A stretch of 64,000 nucleotides of DNA from contig NC_072449.1 of assembly GCF_027596085.1 (NCBI RefSeq), forward strand, positions 25,456,522 to 25,520,521, in the 5' to 3' direction. The DNA is from Anoplopoma fimbria. Its lineage: Eukaryota > Chordata > Actinopteri > Perciformes > Anoplopomatidae. The notes below the pieces were generated by a model. That model was not told where the DNA came from, searched no databases, and worked only from the letters and a program-made list of their open reading frames with translations. This document shows, one piece after another, positions 21,801 to 34,476 of the stretch. The translations under genes and the position numbers were made by a program. Numbering within the stretch: the first letter of the stretch is position 1; each line of letters opens with the position of its first letter.

Positions 21801-24800
21801 TAGGGAATCAATGTGATGAAAAGGTTCATTTCCCCCAAACCCTAGATAGCTCCTGCATTGCTCATTCTGCTTAAGAGAAAGCATAAATCGGCACCCTGAC
21901 CTTGTGTATGCTACAGCCTTGCAGCATGGCAGCTTAATGCGCAGTACATCTCCTGTGATGGAGGCCTTACCAAGGCTGTCTCAAATCAGTAAAACTGACA
22001 CTCGGTTTCCCCTCAGGGCAAGGGATGCTGTTGCTATTGCCCTTTGATGCAAAGTAATGTTTGCCTTGGTTCCCTGACAGTCCTTTGTACCACTGACCAT
22101 GTAAGTGGAAAGACCAATTTGAGGTCTCCAAAGAGTACAGTAGTTTGTCAGATTCTGTTTTAACAACCTATGTCGATTTTGCTATAAGTTATCTAAATGT
22201 ACAATGTCCAAGAACCTGTTTTAACATGTAAAACAGCAGTTACAATAGCTTACTCCAATACTGTGCACTTTTTTGATATGTAAGAGAAGCGCCAACAGTC
22301 TGGTTGGTGGCTACATTAGCTCTGTCCTCAGATAAAACTGGAGGCAGAGGAACTGGAAGTGCACTTATAACATGGCATTCGACTCTGCGCTCTACTGAGC
22401 AGCAGACAGATGTTACCCAATGTTTCTAATCCAAAATGATGAAGTATCTCCTGACAGTTCAGATAGAAAAATACATTTTACATCTATCCATTAGTCTTGG
22501 AAACAAGCTGATGGCTATCGGGTTCAGCCAAAATATGTTACATCTGCAATGCCGAGTGTCCCCATTTGGCCATTTTTGCATGGCCTGTAACCACTTTGAG
22601 CCAGTACTGGAATGTGAAAGCACTAGCTGTCCTTCAGCGAGAACACAGGGTGCCCCGCCTTCCCGCACTCCAGCCAGGGGCTCCACTCTTCGCAATTAGA
22701 GTGTGTTTGCTGCTGGCTGTGCTCACTCAGTGACTGTGTGGGCGATTCTGGATGTGTTCCAGGGCTAGTGATGCAGGCAGGGGGCTCTTTCTCACCACAC
22801 ATGTGGCTGCAATTAAGAGAAGGAAAGGGCCTTGTTCCAGAGGGCCATTGTTACTGCCCGCACTCTCAGAGATCCCACAGAGCAGATGCTACTCAAATTG
22901 GACTCATTTTCAGTGCTTGAAGGAGGAAAGGAAATAAGGAGGAATTCTCCCAGTGCTACGTCCCCTCTTCAAGTGGTGAATAAAGAGATGGAATATATTT
23001 TTGTCTGTCCATTTTTCCGCCCACTGACATAAGCTTGATTGTACACAGTGGGAATTTTTCTGCCTTTGAGTCCCTTTTTTCCTGTGAACATTCTAAATTT
23101 AATTGAATTCATCACACCCAGTAACATAGGGGTTACATAATTCTGTTGGTTTTCAAAGCAGCTTTACACATATTAGGGTTTTCTACAGAAGATTAGAGTA
23201 TAACATAACAATGACTTGTCCCACACGCAGAACATTGAATTGACCAGCCCCTGTAAAAAGGATCTTAACATTTTTTAGGTGGGTTTCAAACTTCTAAGGA
23301 ATTTAAATACAACATATTCTTCATTATTCTAAAGAGCTAATATATACATGTGTGTGTGTGTGTGTGGCACAGAGCTTAGTGTATTACATACAAGTGTGGC
23401 TCTTCACATTAGTGATAATAGCCAAGTGTATAGTGCCATAATGGAACATTCACATTTCAGTGAAGCTGGAGGTAACCCAGTACACTTAAAAGTCCATTAG
23501 TCCCTGAAGAAAGACATTAGCTGTGGCCATGAGACGCCATCTGCATTGTGTCGCCAATAAAAACAGTTACTAAGAAGTAAACAAAACACTTGTAAGAACA
23601 AACTGGCTTGTGAAATGTTCCTCAGCATCGCTTCAGATTCCTTTACCAAGACCTCTAAAGAAAATGTGGGAAAGCATGACAAAGCAAATCTGTTTAATAA
23701 ATCAACCTCATGGTGTATTTAACTCTTATACACTTAACCTCACCTTTCCCTCTTGTTTTGATTCTTTGTATGTTTGTTATTAATTGTATATGACATTTTC
23801 CTTCTTTTACACTTTCCTCCAGCTTTTCAGGTGCGTACATAAAATAATCTTACAATTAAATTAAAACAAGAAAACAACAATAATAACAATACCACTATCA
23901 CTAGCACTTATGCTACTACTAATAATTATTATAAATAACAACAACAAACTGTATATGTTGGCTGATGTTAATTTCAAACTGAAGATAAATGTTCACAAAA
24001 ATATCTAAGACCGAGCTCAGGTAAATATCCAATACACTTGCTTAAAAAAAAAAGACCCACCATCAAATGTTGTGTGTTTACTAGAATAGACATTAAATGT
24101 GCTTTCATTGGTGCTCACTCCAGTAATTGCATCCTTGGTAATTATCCTTCATTCTCTCAAGCTAATGAATGTTTTAATGCTCACATTAGAGCATTCATTT
24201 AGCACATAACAGCATTTTGATTACTACAAGCCAATTAAGATCAATTTTGCTCTGTGACCTTTATGATCCAAGCTGAATGCCCCAATAAAATGTCATGAAT
24301 GATGAACCATAAACTTCTGAGAGATTGAATTCCGATGAGCAAAATGCTGTACAATTTGCCATAGCATGTATGTTTATGTTGTATATGTCTCCATATCACT
24401 GCTACAAACACATACTGTAGTTCAAATGAGCAATTGGTTATCTGCTTTTGACATGCAACATGCAATATCTTCCCAATAATTGCATTATTCATATTCACCG
24501 TTTCTGACAAAAGATTCAGCTTGCATCCTGCATGCCTCCAGGAACATTATTACCATTCTCTAAAGCATCACTACTTTGTTTTTCCTTTTCCAACAGAAAT
24601 TAAAATTGAAGAAAATCATAATGAAGACAGAAAAGGACAGCTCTGCTTTCATTAGTCCTGCTAACTAATATTAATTCTTAACCCCGGCAACATATAAAAG
24701 GGATAACTCTACAAAAGACATATGGTCCAAATCGATTTCTTCATCGCGGCAGCTCACCACAGAGCTACTTCCTTCAACAGTCCCTGCTAATTGGTCTAAT

Positions 24801-27800
24801 GTATGAATTATGTCTTGGCCTGGCTATTAAGGGGATCTATCTGTGTTATCTCAGGTTTGTGGTGGCGGTGAAATGGAAATCTGTATGCTGGTCTTTGCCA
24901 TAGTGTAGTCTGAAACCTCTAAGGTGGCAACAATCAACCAAGACTCAGATATACATAATGGATGAGGAGGAGCGTGCCAAGGAGCCAGCTGGCATGGTAT
25001 AAGAGGAGGGCTGTGTTCAGCTTTAGACAAATGTGCAGAGACAGTCCAACCCATATGGATCGGCTTTGGGAATCCAGCAAGGTTAACACTCTCTTGGAGC
25101 TCCACAAGGTTTGACTGATCCTCTTATGGGAGAGGATGAGATGGCGGTCATTCTTATCATTTACACTTTCACCAAAGATACGTAAAGCTATTGAGCAGCC
25201 ACCTGCCCACTACTTCCTTCCCACCTGCAAACACCTATTTTCCGTAATCCCACATATGCGCGAGACATAACATTGCTGTGTTGACAAATCGTAAGCAACA
25301 ACTTGTAGGATGCACTGCTTGGATTATGTTCTACCTACATACCTACCTGAGGACTCCCAATGGGTTCTTAAACTAATAGTGCACCTTTTAGCTCCTTCTA
25401 TTAATGAAATTGCAACAAGCAACAGAAGAAAGTTAATTGGAGTAATCTTTAAAATCATTAATAGAGACTGTCCTTGCCAGAAAAATTACAGCATCAGTTG
25501 TTGGTCCACATGATGATTGCATACAAAATGCCTGACTTTGACACCAGATACCACATTTCATTTTCATTTCAAATCCAATGCACTAATATCCAACCAATAT
25601 CTTTTCCCAACTATATCCAAGTATTTTAAGACACTACTACAGTCAGTAGTTGCATTACATTGCATTACTGGCACTCGTGTTTGAATAATGTTTGATGCAA
25701 AATATACACATGGTTGCTTTGGTTATTATTAGACTGGAGTAGGCTTAAGGTATTCAGTGTCTTTAAAATTCAGGAAAGACACAGACATCCCTTTTCTCCT
25801 AGCCTGTAATAGCCACTCTTTGGGGCTTTTTTCATATTCTCATTTGTCAGACCTGAATTAAAATGGAACAAATTATAGTGAGGGCAAAGATCAGATTTTG
25901 TCTTACTTTACCCAGCAGCTGTCAAACCCAATTGATATTAGACGCAACCTCAGCTTCTTTACAGATGTTTCTCTTTACTCCACTATAGCTGCTGAAAGAG
26001 ATTTGAAAGGTCATTTTAATAGTCTTTCCTCCCTCACCATTTTATATCAAACTCCAAACACATCCAGTCAAATGCCCTTATCTTTCATACAGAGCTTGAG
26101 GGAAAGAGCAAGAGTATATTTCAAAAAAATGCCTTGCAGAGCATTTTTTCTAATTTTAGACAGAACAGCAGATGTATTTTTTTTATCATCATCACTTGTA
26201 TTTGTTGAGCACCCGGAATCACACATAAAAGCTGTAAAGCAGATTTTCCTTTGGATTACACACGCACAATGGCAAACTACCTTTGTGAGGAGTGAGTGAG
26301 GGAGACTTGCATGTGCATCAAATGCTAGCATATGGCCATGCTGTCATGGATACCCAAGAGGGTTATTGTAAGCAGAGAAGTGGACAACAGAGACAACGGA
26401 CAGAGACAACAAGCGCAGGGAAAATGAAAGATTAATCTTAACAGCAGGTAAAAAAGGAAGCAAAAACAGAGAAAAATGCAACTCTACTCAATGACAGCAG
26501 TCTTTGACCAGCTGTTCAACACCCTACTTCAAGCTCAGCCAGTCTGCAGTTAGTTGTTGGACTGAAATATAGCATAAGGTTGAATCGAACATTTTTCATT
26601 GGCTCTTACAAGAAGGCACAACAAACGGGAGAAGGACAGTTGCAGCCCTCTGCCAAGCAATTAACTGGTGATTTGGCACAGCAGAGATTTCTTCCCAGGT
26701 GTCCCACCCTCTTCCTCACATGAAGCCTGTGTTGTTCCACGCCTCCCGTTTCTCCTGATGGCCTCACAGGCACCGTATAAATTGTGCCAATAAAGCTTTT
26801 CATTTGGCTGTTTAAAAGGAGATGGAGAGGACGTGTTCCCATACTTAGCCTTGGCATGCTCTGTTGAGAGGACTACATTCATTTTGTCATCCACATTGCT
26901 CAGGAAAAGTATTCTATCATTGGATTTTCATGTGGATACAGATTATGGCTTTCTATTAACAAGAGATGAGAAATGTGAACAAAACACACATAACTGGCTT
27001 AATTTAGGTCAATATCCATGGATTTGATTTGAATGATAAATCATGTGTTACATCTCTTCAGAGTACAAATAAGTGTTTAAGGTTTTTGAGATTTTTTCAG
27101 ATAAAATTTGGGAATTTTCAAAAGTGAAATAATGAAATGTTGCATCCTATACACCATATAATACAGAAAAAATAACAATCAAAGAGAATGGTTTTGTTTC
27201 AATGAATTTGAATTCAAATCTCTGGTCACATTAACACAATTCACACAAAAGTATCTATTTAAGATTTAGTTAACTTTCATTTAATTGTATTTGGAAGTAA
27301 TTTCATCTAATAAAACACCTAAGACCTCATTACTAAATCCAATCACTTGCGCGAGAGAAAGTATTTCTTCAAACCAGACTGTGACTCTCATTCTGTTGGT
27401 TCACTCTGGCGTTTCCCTCTCCTATCAATTGTTATTCAAAGGGAAAGTTAATCTCCAATCACTGAACCAATGATATTGTATTAGCAGCTACAGCATAAAT
27501 GGAATGGGTAATATGCTGTGAGAAACACTGAAAGATGAACACTCCAACCCTTACAAGACCAGTCCACTGTTATACTCCCTTTCACCCCAATTCCAATTTA
27601 TCAACTCCAGACTTTTGTCACCTTTAAATTGGATTTGGCTGGTGAGAGCACATTATAATTCATTCTGGCTTGGGCCTTGTTTCACAAGGTTGCAACAGTG
27701 CACTTCCTTTTCAGTGACATCCAAACAGCTATACAAATGTAGGGCAGCTCAAATGCTAATTAAGCCCAATCATCTCACAATCCACAGGCATTACTGTGTT

Positions 27801-28124
27801 GTAAACAACACTGTCAGTGTTGCGTGATTACAAAAGTTCAATTCAAAAACAGTCTATTTCCATTTAGTTTGTGCCCTGGGACATCAATGGAGACATAAAT
27901 TAATTAAACGTCTGGTTCTACATTACACACATTTCCCTCTTATCCCGTCTTTTTCCTGTATTTTAAAATAATTTGGTCTCAGGCAGAAAGGGACAATTTT
28001 GTACATTCCAAATTTGAAAAATGAATGAAGACGAGTCCTGTAGGAATGTGATCTGGCTATGACATCTTTATAATATCTCATAATTTTATCATTACAGCCA
28101 TTATCCCCTGGGAATAATACTCAC
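18834..28124 (-). other. cadm2: cadm2 intron within Ig1
   Basis: This 9.3-kb phase-1 intron splits the distal Ig domain. It has a (TG) microsatellite at 23349-23366 and a homeodomain-site-rich patch around 24100-24330 that may be conserved noncoding DNA. No gene, RNA or intact transposon was recognised. Confidence 0.9.
23349..23366. repeat. (TG)9 microsatellite
   Basis: Short pure TG dinucleotide run within the intron that splits Ig1. Confidence 0.95.
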
Positions 28125-28274
28125 CTTTCTTGTCCCCAAAGAATAGGGTCTGTTGTGCAGGGTTTGACCACTGGAGGGAAGTGTTATCATTGTAATCCAC
28201 ACGGCAGGTCATGTTTGCTGTGCCCCCCTCCACCACCGTCACATTCTGAGTTATGGGGAACTGACCTTGGCTAC
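28125..28274 (-). CDS. cadm2: cadm2 exon: first half of Ig domain 1
   Basis: This 150-bp exon runs from acceptor CTCCCACAG before GTAGCC to donor AGAAAG before GTGAGT. It encodes (G)SQGQFPITQNVTVVEGG, TANMTCRVDYND, and NTSLQWSNPAQQTLFFGDKK. The Cys in MTCRVD pairs with YTC of the following exon, and the Trp in LQWSNP is the core tryptophan. The sequons NVT, NMT and NTS suggest a heavily glycosylated distal domain. GSQGQFP is the start of the mature CADM2 domain just after the signal peptide or the N-terminal cassette. The codon for the leading Gly is split, so the exon can follow either the signal-peptide exon or the microexon at 42752. Confidence 0.97.
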
Positions 28275-31200
28275 CTGTGGGAGTATAAGACAGAGTTTGA
28301 GGTCATGGCCGTGACATAAATAGATTGCTGTTTTGGACTGGTTCTTACTGACTTTTCATTGAATCACATTAATGTACCATTCAGACTTGACACCTTTCAA
28401 AGTTAATGTTCTGTCATCATATCGCCCAATTACATTAATGTCTTCATTACAGCACAGTAAACCAAAGATAGCTTAATGAAAGCCTCGTTGACATGGACTC
28501 CAGCCTTCGACAGCTGTTGGTGATAGAAAACAGTGTTTTTTCTTACGGTGGAGACAATGGTAGGTTTTAGTCCCAGAGCGCCTTCCTCGCTGCCTTATTG
28601 CAGGGCCCTAATTGGTAGCATGGCCTAATTAGAGGTAGTCATGTTCTGCTGTAGAGTCTAGAGCTGCAGCTGGGTGGTAAATTGACACATAATCCTAGAC
28701 ACTGTGGACCTTCGATCCGAGCGAGTGGCTTGCCCTGAAACAGCCGCTCGTCACAGTGTGCAGAAGACATCCAAATGAGGCCTAATCACCCAGCCTTGCT
28801 GGATTTTACCTTCTTATTCCACATTTGTACTTGTCGTCTCAGCAAAGTCCCCTAATTGCATTGCAGAAGCATTTCTATCCTGCCTGTGTTTTATTGAACT
28901 CTGCCAAGCTTCAGAAACAGATGTCTAAAACCAATACTCTTTTGCAGGGAATTGTGAGAAGACAAAGTGTAGGCTAATATTAGCCTGACCAGACCGCCCC
29001 TTTAAGGATGACAACAGTAAACAACAACTGTGTTAAAGCCCTTGAGTTCATTCGTGAATCTTAATATGCTGTATTTGCCTGGTAGCCTTTTGCTGTCTAC
29101 AAGCTAATCTGTGTCGATGTTTTCTTTTGATTTCACAGGTCTGCTTTGCTTTCCTTTTGTCATGTGCCTGAATATGAAGGTGACATTGTCTCTGTCTCTC
29201 CAAGGTACAGTTCACCACAGGGACATTCCAACTAAGGGAGCAGCTGTCTGCCTCATTAGTCCAGCTCAAATGGGGGAGAAAGTCTGTGGACCTTCCTTGA
29301 CCTCGATTGTCCTGACAGAGACCATTGTCAGCTAGAGGTTAAGGTGAGGCTGACTATAAATAGTGATTGGAATAGGATTCCAACAGTGCACATTACTTAT
29401 CTGCTCATTCCCCCCAATTACACAATATCACATCAACAAACAAGTCACCATTTCATCATGTCATCATTACAATAATTCAAATGCAGTTGGCTGAATGTCA
29501 GTAGGTAGCCAAGCAAAACCGGCTATGCATGTCATACTAAAAAGTGGAATTGATGCGGATGCATCGTGTGTGGGCTACCATTCGGAGGTGTTGTTTTCAG
29601 TTCTTGCGTATCTTTCAACTTTTTTTATCATATCATCTACCCCCCATATCTCCATTATCTTTGCTGCCTGTGTATACTGATCACTATTCACAACAAGTAA
29701 AATCCAAACAGCAATGCATATAATTCTCAATCCCTCAAGTTCTGGTTGGTGTATGTAGAATTGCAAAAACGTGTAGCTGAATTTCCTTTTAATTATGCCT
29801 GTGAGGCCAATAAAAGCTGTTCACATAATCGGTAGTAAGGCTGTGACGTGAGGGTAGTTTTAAAAGAAGTGTCAGTGCAGGTTACGCTGCACTCCAGCTA
29901 ACTGGGTTTCACAAATGCATTCATGAAATTCCAGTCTTGACATTCTGTAGCAGAGTATGGCAAATGCAGTCCCTTCTCCGGAAACATAATCCCCTGCACA
30001 AACTAAAGACTGTATTTTTAATTTTTTTTGAGATGGTGATTGGAGGGCGGCTCCTTTACTTCTACAGTACAGTATCAAACAACAGTCTCAAAAGTCACTG
30101 TACCACAAACTGATGCACGGACGCTACACCGTGCTGTGTGACCCTCTACACATTGACCTCACTTTAAAGACGCATATGCTCCGGTGTGTGTGACAAAGAG
30201 GGCTAATCCACGACATATTTAATTTGACTTGTGTAAATTGAGGCACATTGTGTACATAAAGATGTCATAGCACTAAACTTTACAAGTGGTTAATATATTG
30301 TGCTGGGGTTATTCCAGGAATATCACAAAGGTAACAACCAGATAATATTGTGTTAAAAACTAAGAGGCTGTATGTTAAAACTGGGGTTTAAATTCTGTAA
30401 CTGAGTAACATGGGTAAAAATACGAGGACAATAATCAAAAAGAACTTAGTTAAAGGCCTTACACACCCATTGTACACCCATAAAGCATTTTCAAACACTT
30501 TGCCTGATTAAAACTGTATGGGCATATGCATACTGTTTGACTGACATCTGTCGCAACCTTTAACAATTGGTTAATATCGAAAGATATCAACCCTTATTAC
30601 CTTGTAATATTAACTGCTAGACAAAAACACAAAACATATTTTAAAACCGATTAAATGAAACCCACTAAATGTTGGATTTTCTGACTAAGACTCCACCAAT
30701 TTGCACTTGGATTGTCTCATTCATCTACAAAACAAAATGTATGACATCAGAATAAATAAAATAGAGCAACACATGCTGGCTTTTGCAGTAAATAACCAAC
30801 AAATACTGTAGGTAAGGAAAGATACAATAAAAGCTTCCGGGTAAAAGTGCAGATGGTGTTGGACCATGGCTGTGTTTTTCTATAAAAGCCAACTCAGTGA
30901 AAGGGAACAAACAGTTCTGAGTGGAGTAATGGAGGTATGAAGGTTGTTTGCTTAAGTGATGACCCAAGACGACTCAGGGAAGTGCAGTGATGAAATTAGG
31001 AATAAACCTGCACTTTTGCAATATGCCTTTGTGGAGGATATACCATCTCTTAAACACAAAGCATATCAGTTCTACTGGCTAAAGGATTTCCATACTGGGC
31101 ATTGCTGTATCACTTTAGAAGCACTTAGATGTAGGCCTATATGTAAATGAGAGGGGGTACTTATTTTCAGTCAGAGCCAGCTGCACTGCAGTTTGACAGT

Positions 31201-33951
31201 CTTCACATACAGTACGAGACCTGAATAGGTAAGGTTAAGATTGAGTAACCTGAGATATTTTGATGAAAGCAACAGGCGCCCTCAGAAAGTCGGGTTCTTC
31301 ATTTTGTAATTTAGTAGGTTGAGGGGGGTGAGAAAAAGTCACGCAACGAATCAAAAATCCACAGTGCCTGGAGCACATTGGACAACGTCTAGGTGCAAGC
31401 TGTTAAAATTAAACAAAACCATCACCACAAACAAAGATTTTTCTCTCTCTAACTCTCTCTTCCCAATTGAAATTTGTCACAAAAATTTACAACCATGAAA
31501 AGCAAGCAGGGTAAGTGATGTCTGCCGCACCTCCCTACGCACGCCCAAATTTAGCCATTTTACCATTTCAGAGCACAAACGCCCACTTGCTTAGCTGTTA
31601 TTATGTTATTATTTTTGTTTTTTTCGATGAGGGATACCAGATCTGCGCAAATGTGTACCGGAACACAGGCAGTCTCAAGCTGAAAGGTCCCATAAACAGG
31701 ACCTTGTTCCGGCACAAGCCCTTTTAGCGTTAGCTTTTTCATGCTGGAAACTCTTCTTATTTAATCCATGAATATCATGAAGTGCTATAGTAAAAGAAAA
31801 ATCCAATATGTGATAAATCACATCACTGTTTCTCTCTCCCACTTTCTCTATCCAATTCAGCTTATCTTCAGCTTTCCATAAAGGGAGGTAAAGAATAAAT
31901 ACATGGAAAGCTGAACCCTGAACTTAAATGATCGCATTTTTACACTTAAACTGAAATTAATCAATTAAAATCCAAGCTTTTTATTGTTTTGTTTCTGTGC
32001 GTATGTGCTTTTAATCAAAAATATTTTCAACATCAGCCTGCTTATGGGCCTGAAGCTTAAAGCTATAATTGGTCCCTTGGCAGTGCTTTCCCCTTTCACA
32101 ATGTTTTTTTTATGACGGCCACATGGATCTGAGAGCTGCTGATTTTTTTTTTTACTGCTGAAGCAAAGAGCCCACTCCAGTGAAAGCTGAAACTGGCAAT
32201 ATCACCCTGAGCTAGGAGATTATGGTCCACATTCAGGTGGGCCACCAGCACACTGATCATCAGTCACAATGTCAGCACACATGAGATTAGTCAAGTTGTT
32301 TGCTGTGCTTCGCACAGTCAGAATGCTGCTGACGCCTCTTTCCGCTGTGATATTAACTCTCATACAGAATCAAGTGACACAGCCTCATGAATCAAATATC
32401 TACCTGCACAGCTGAAATAAGGTAGACATGTAAATGGGGAGAAGAGGATAGCATCTTCATTGTAAACACAAATATTTGATGGTTAGATTTAAAAGGGGAA
32501 CCACAGACAGATGTCTGCTAAAACACAAATGTAAATGTCTGCTCTTCATCTTTATCCATTTTAGTGTGGGATGAGGTCTGTGCAGCAGGTGTAGAGTTTA
32601 AATATGAATACAGATGTTCAGAATAGCTGTCTGTTGAGTGTGCATTAACGATAAACTATTTCATTTCATCTCAACAAGTCCCTCTTCATGCTGTTATCAG
32701 AATGCAGTTCAGACCGTACCCTGATGGAATCTGAGTCTGACAATATTAGAAGCCAAGAATATGATACCTTAGTTTATTGATTTTGCGAGTCTTGTGGACT
32801 GGGTGGGTATCTAGAAAATGTGAATATGAGGCAGATAGAAATCTTTATGATTGGACTTAACGGGAGGATTAAGAGAGATCTCTGATGCATGTAAATGGAG
32901 TGCTTTATCATTATTGATGTGAAATATTTTTGGTTCTGTTTCAATAGAATTCTCATGGAAAATCACAGCATTCTGGGAAACCAAGTCTGAAAAACCGGAT
33001 CATTTGATATCCGTGTTGTATGTATAATTTCATGACTCGTCTAATGACCACTGATCCAGGTCGTACGGTGAAAAATACGAGGAACATCTCTGTTGAGGAG
33101 AAAAGAGAGTTAGTGGAGGAAGAATGAGCCATACCACCCCAAAAGCCTTTCTCAGTTTCAGCTGACTGCACCAAATAATGGAAAGCAGTGCCTTGATGAA
33201 TGGCTGGAGAGCAGTCAAGCACACCACTGCAGAATAAACTGTAAACTGAAGGCAGCATAAAAAGAAAACAAATAACTCAGAAAATAGTTCATGAAATCGG
33301 CGATGCCTCCATTCATTACTGAATGCTAACAATTATTAATTTTCATATAAAATTAATTCCAGGCAGTTTATCAAACCAGAAGTTTACCTCTGGTGCTTGA
33401 TTTTGAGGGCTTTTTTGCAGATAGAGATGTTGGAGGTGCTGAGCTCCCTTCTGCTAATAAGTTATGGCAACTTCATAGCCATACTGCCAGTGACCAAATG
33501 CCATATATTAACATTTCTCCAGGATTCACATATGGATCCACACTAAAAACTGAATGACATTGATTTGGTTGAACTGCAATGTAAAGACTGCTTATACTTT
33601 TAAGTCTAGGCAATACCAAAAACAAGTTCAAGGAGTATTTTTTCTTTATGCCACTAAAATAAAATGGTAAGAAAATGTATGAAATCCATACATTCTTGTT
33701 TAATTTAAATATTAATGACACATTTAAAAACTTTCTTTTCCATGTAGTCTGAGAAATTATCTTGCAAATAAATAAGTAATGTGTTATTTACATACACATA
33801 ATTACTTTAATCTACGTCATTTTTCATTTTTTTTTTTCCAGGGATTAATATTGAATTTGAATCTCAGACAGCCAGTATGTCAAATATGTAATTAATGGAA
33901 ATAATGACTTATTTTAGAAACTGTCTTTCTGTAAGTAATTGCCAAATTTAA

Positions 33952-33953
<2 letters not shown>

Positions 33954-34002
<49 letters not shown>

Positions 34003-34003
34003 A
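33954..34003. repeat. (AAC)n microsatellite
   Basis: About sixteen uninterrupted AAC/CAA triplets lie in the intron between the microexon and Ig1. Confidence 0.97.
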
Positions 34004-34428
34004 CCAAACCTCTGTTTGTAAAATAAATTAATACTCATTTTTGTTTACACAGTAAATTTCGTGAAGGTGGAAAGTGAGAGGAGAAAAGAAAAATATGTTG
34101 CATTATTACTTACCAGGTATTTAAATAGACAATATACTCTTGAGAACATAATAATTAATCACTGCAATTGCTGTGACTTGACAAAATTGTAATTAATTGG
34201 CTAACTCTAAACTGCTTGGCCTATTTGCCAGAATGTTTGGCGAAAAGGAAGTTGAACATCCGCAGTGTATAAATATTCCATTTAATTAAAACTTGAAGCC
34301 TCTTGTGGTGTGCATTCCTTGGTGGAGAGCACAAGAAATAATAGAGCTTGCCATCTCCCATGTGAGACAAATACAGACAGCTCTCAGTTCCAACTCAGTG
34401 TGAAGTTTTGTAAAAGCCTGGCTTTTGC

Positions 34429-34476
34429 AAATTTCCCCGCTGCAGGACTAATAAAGGATTATCTTATCTTATCTTA
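34429..34476 (+). repeat. Fish retroelement 3'-tail motif, copy 2, with (ATCTT)3
   Basis: AATTTCCCCGCTGCAGGACT followed by AATAAAGG and then ATCTT three times (34461-34475). This is the widespread teleost tail motif, and the short tandem repeat is typical of the 3' end of a non-LTR retroelement. The sequence immediately upstream may belong to a 5'-truncated element but is not recognisable. Confidence 0.6.
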
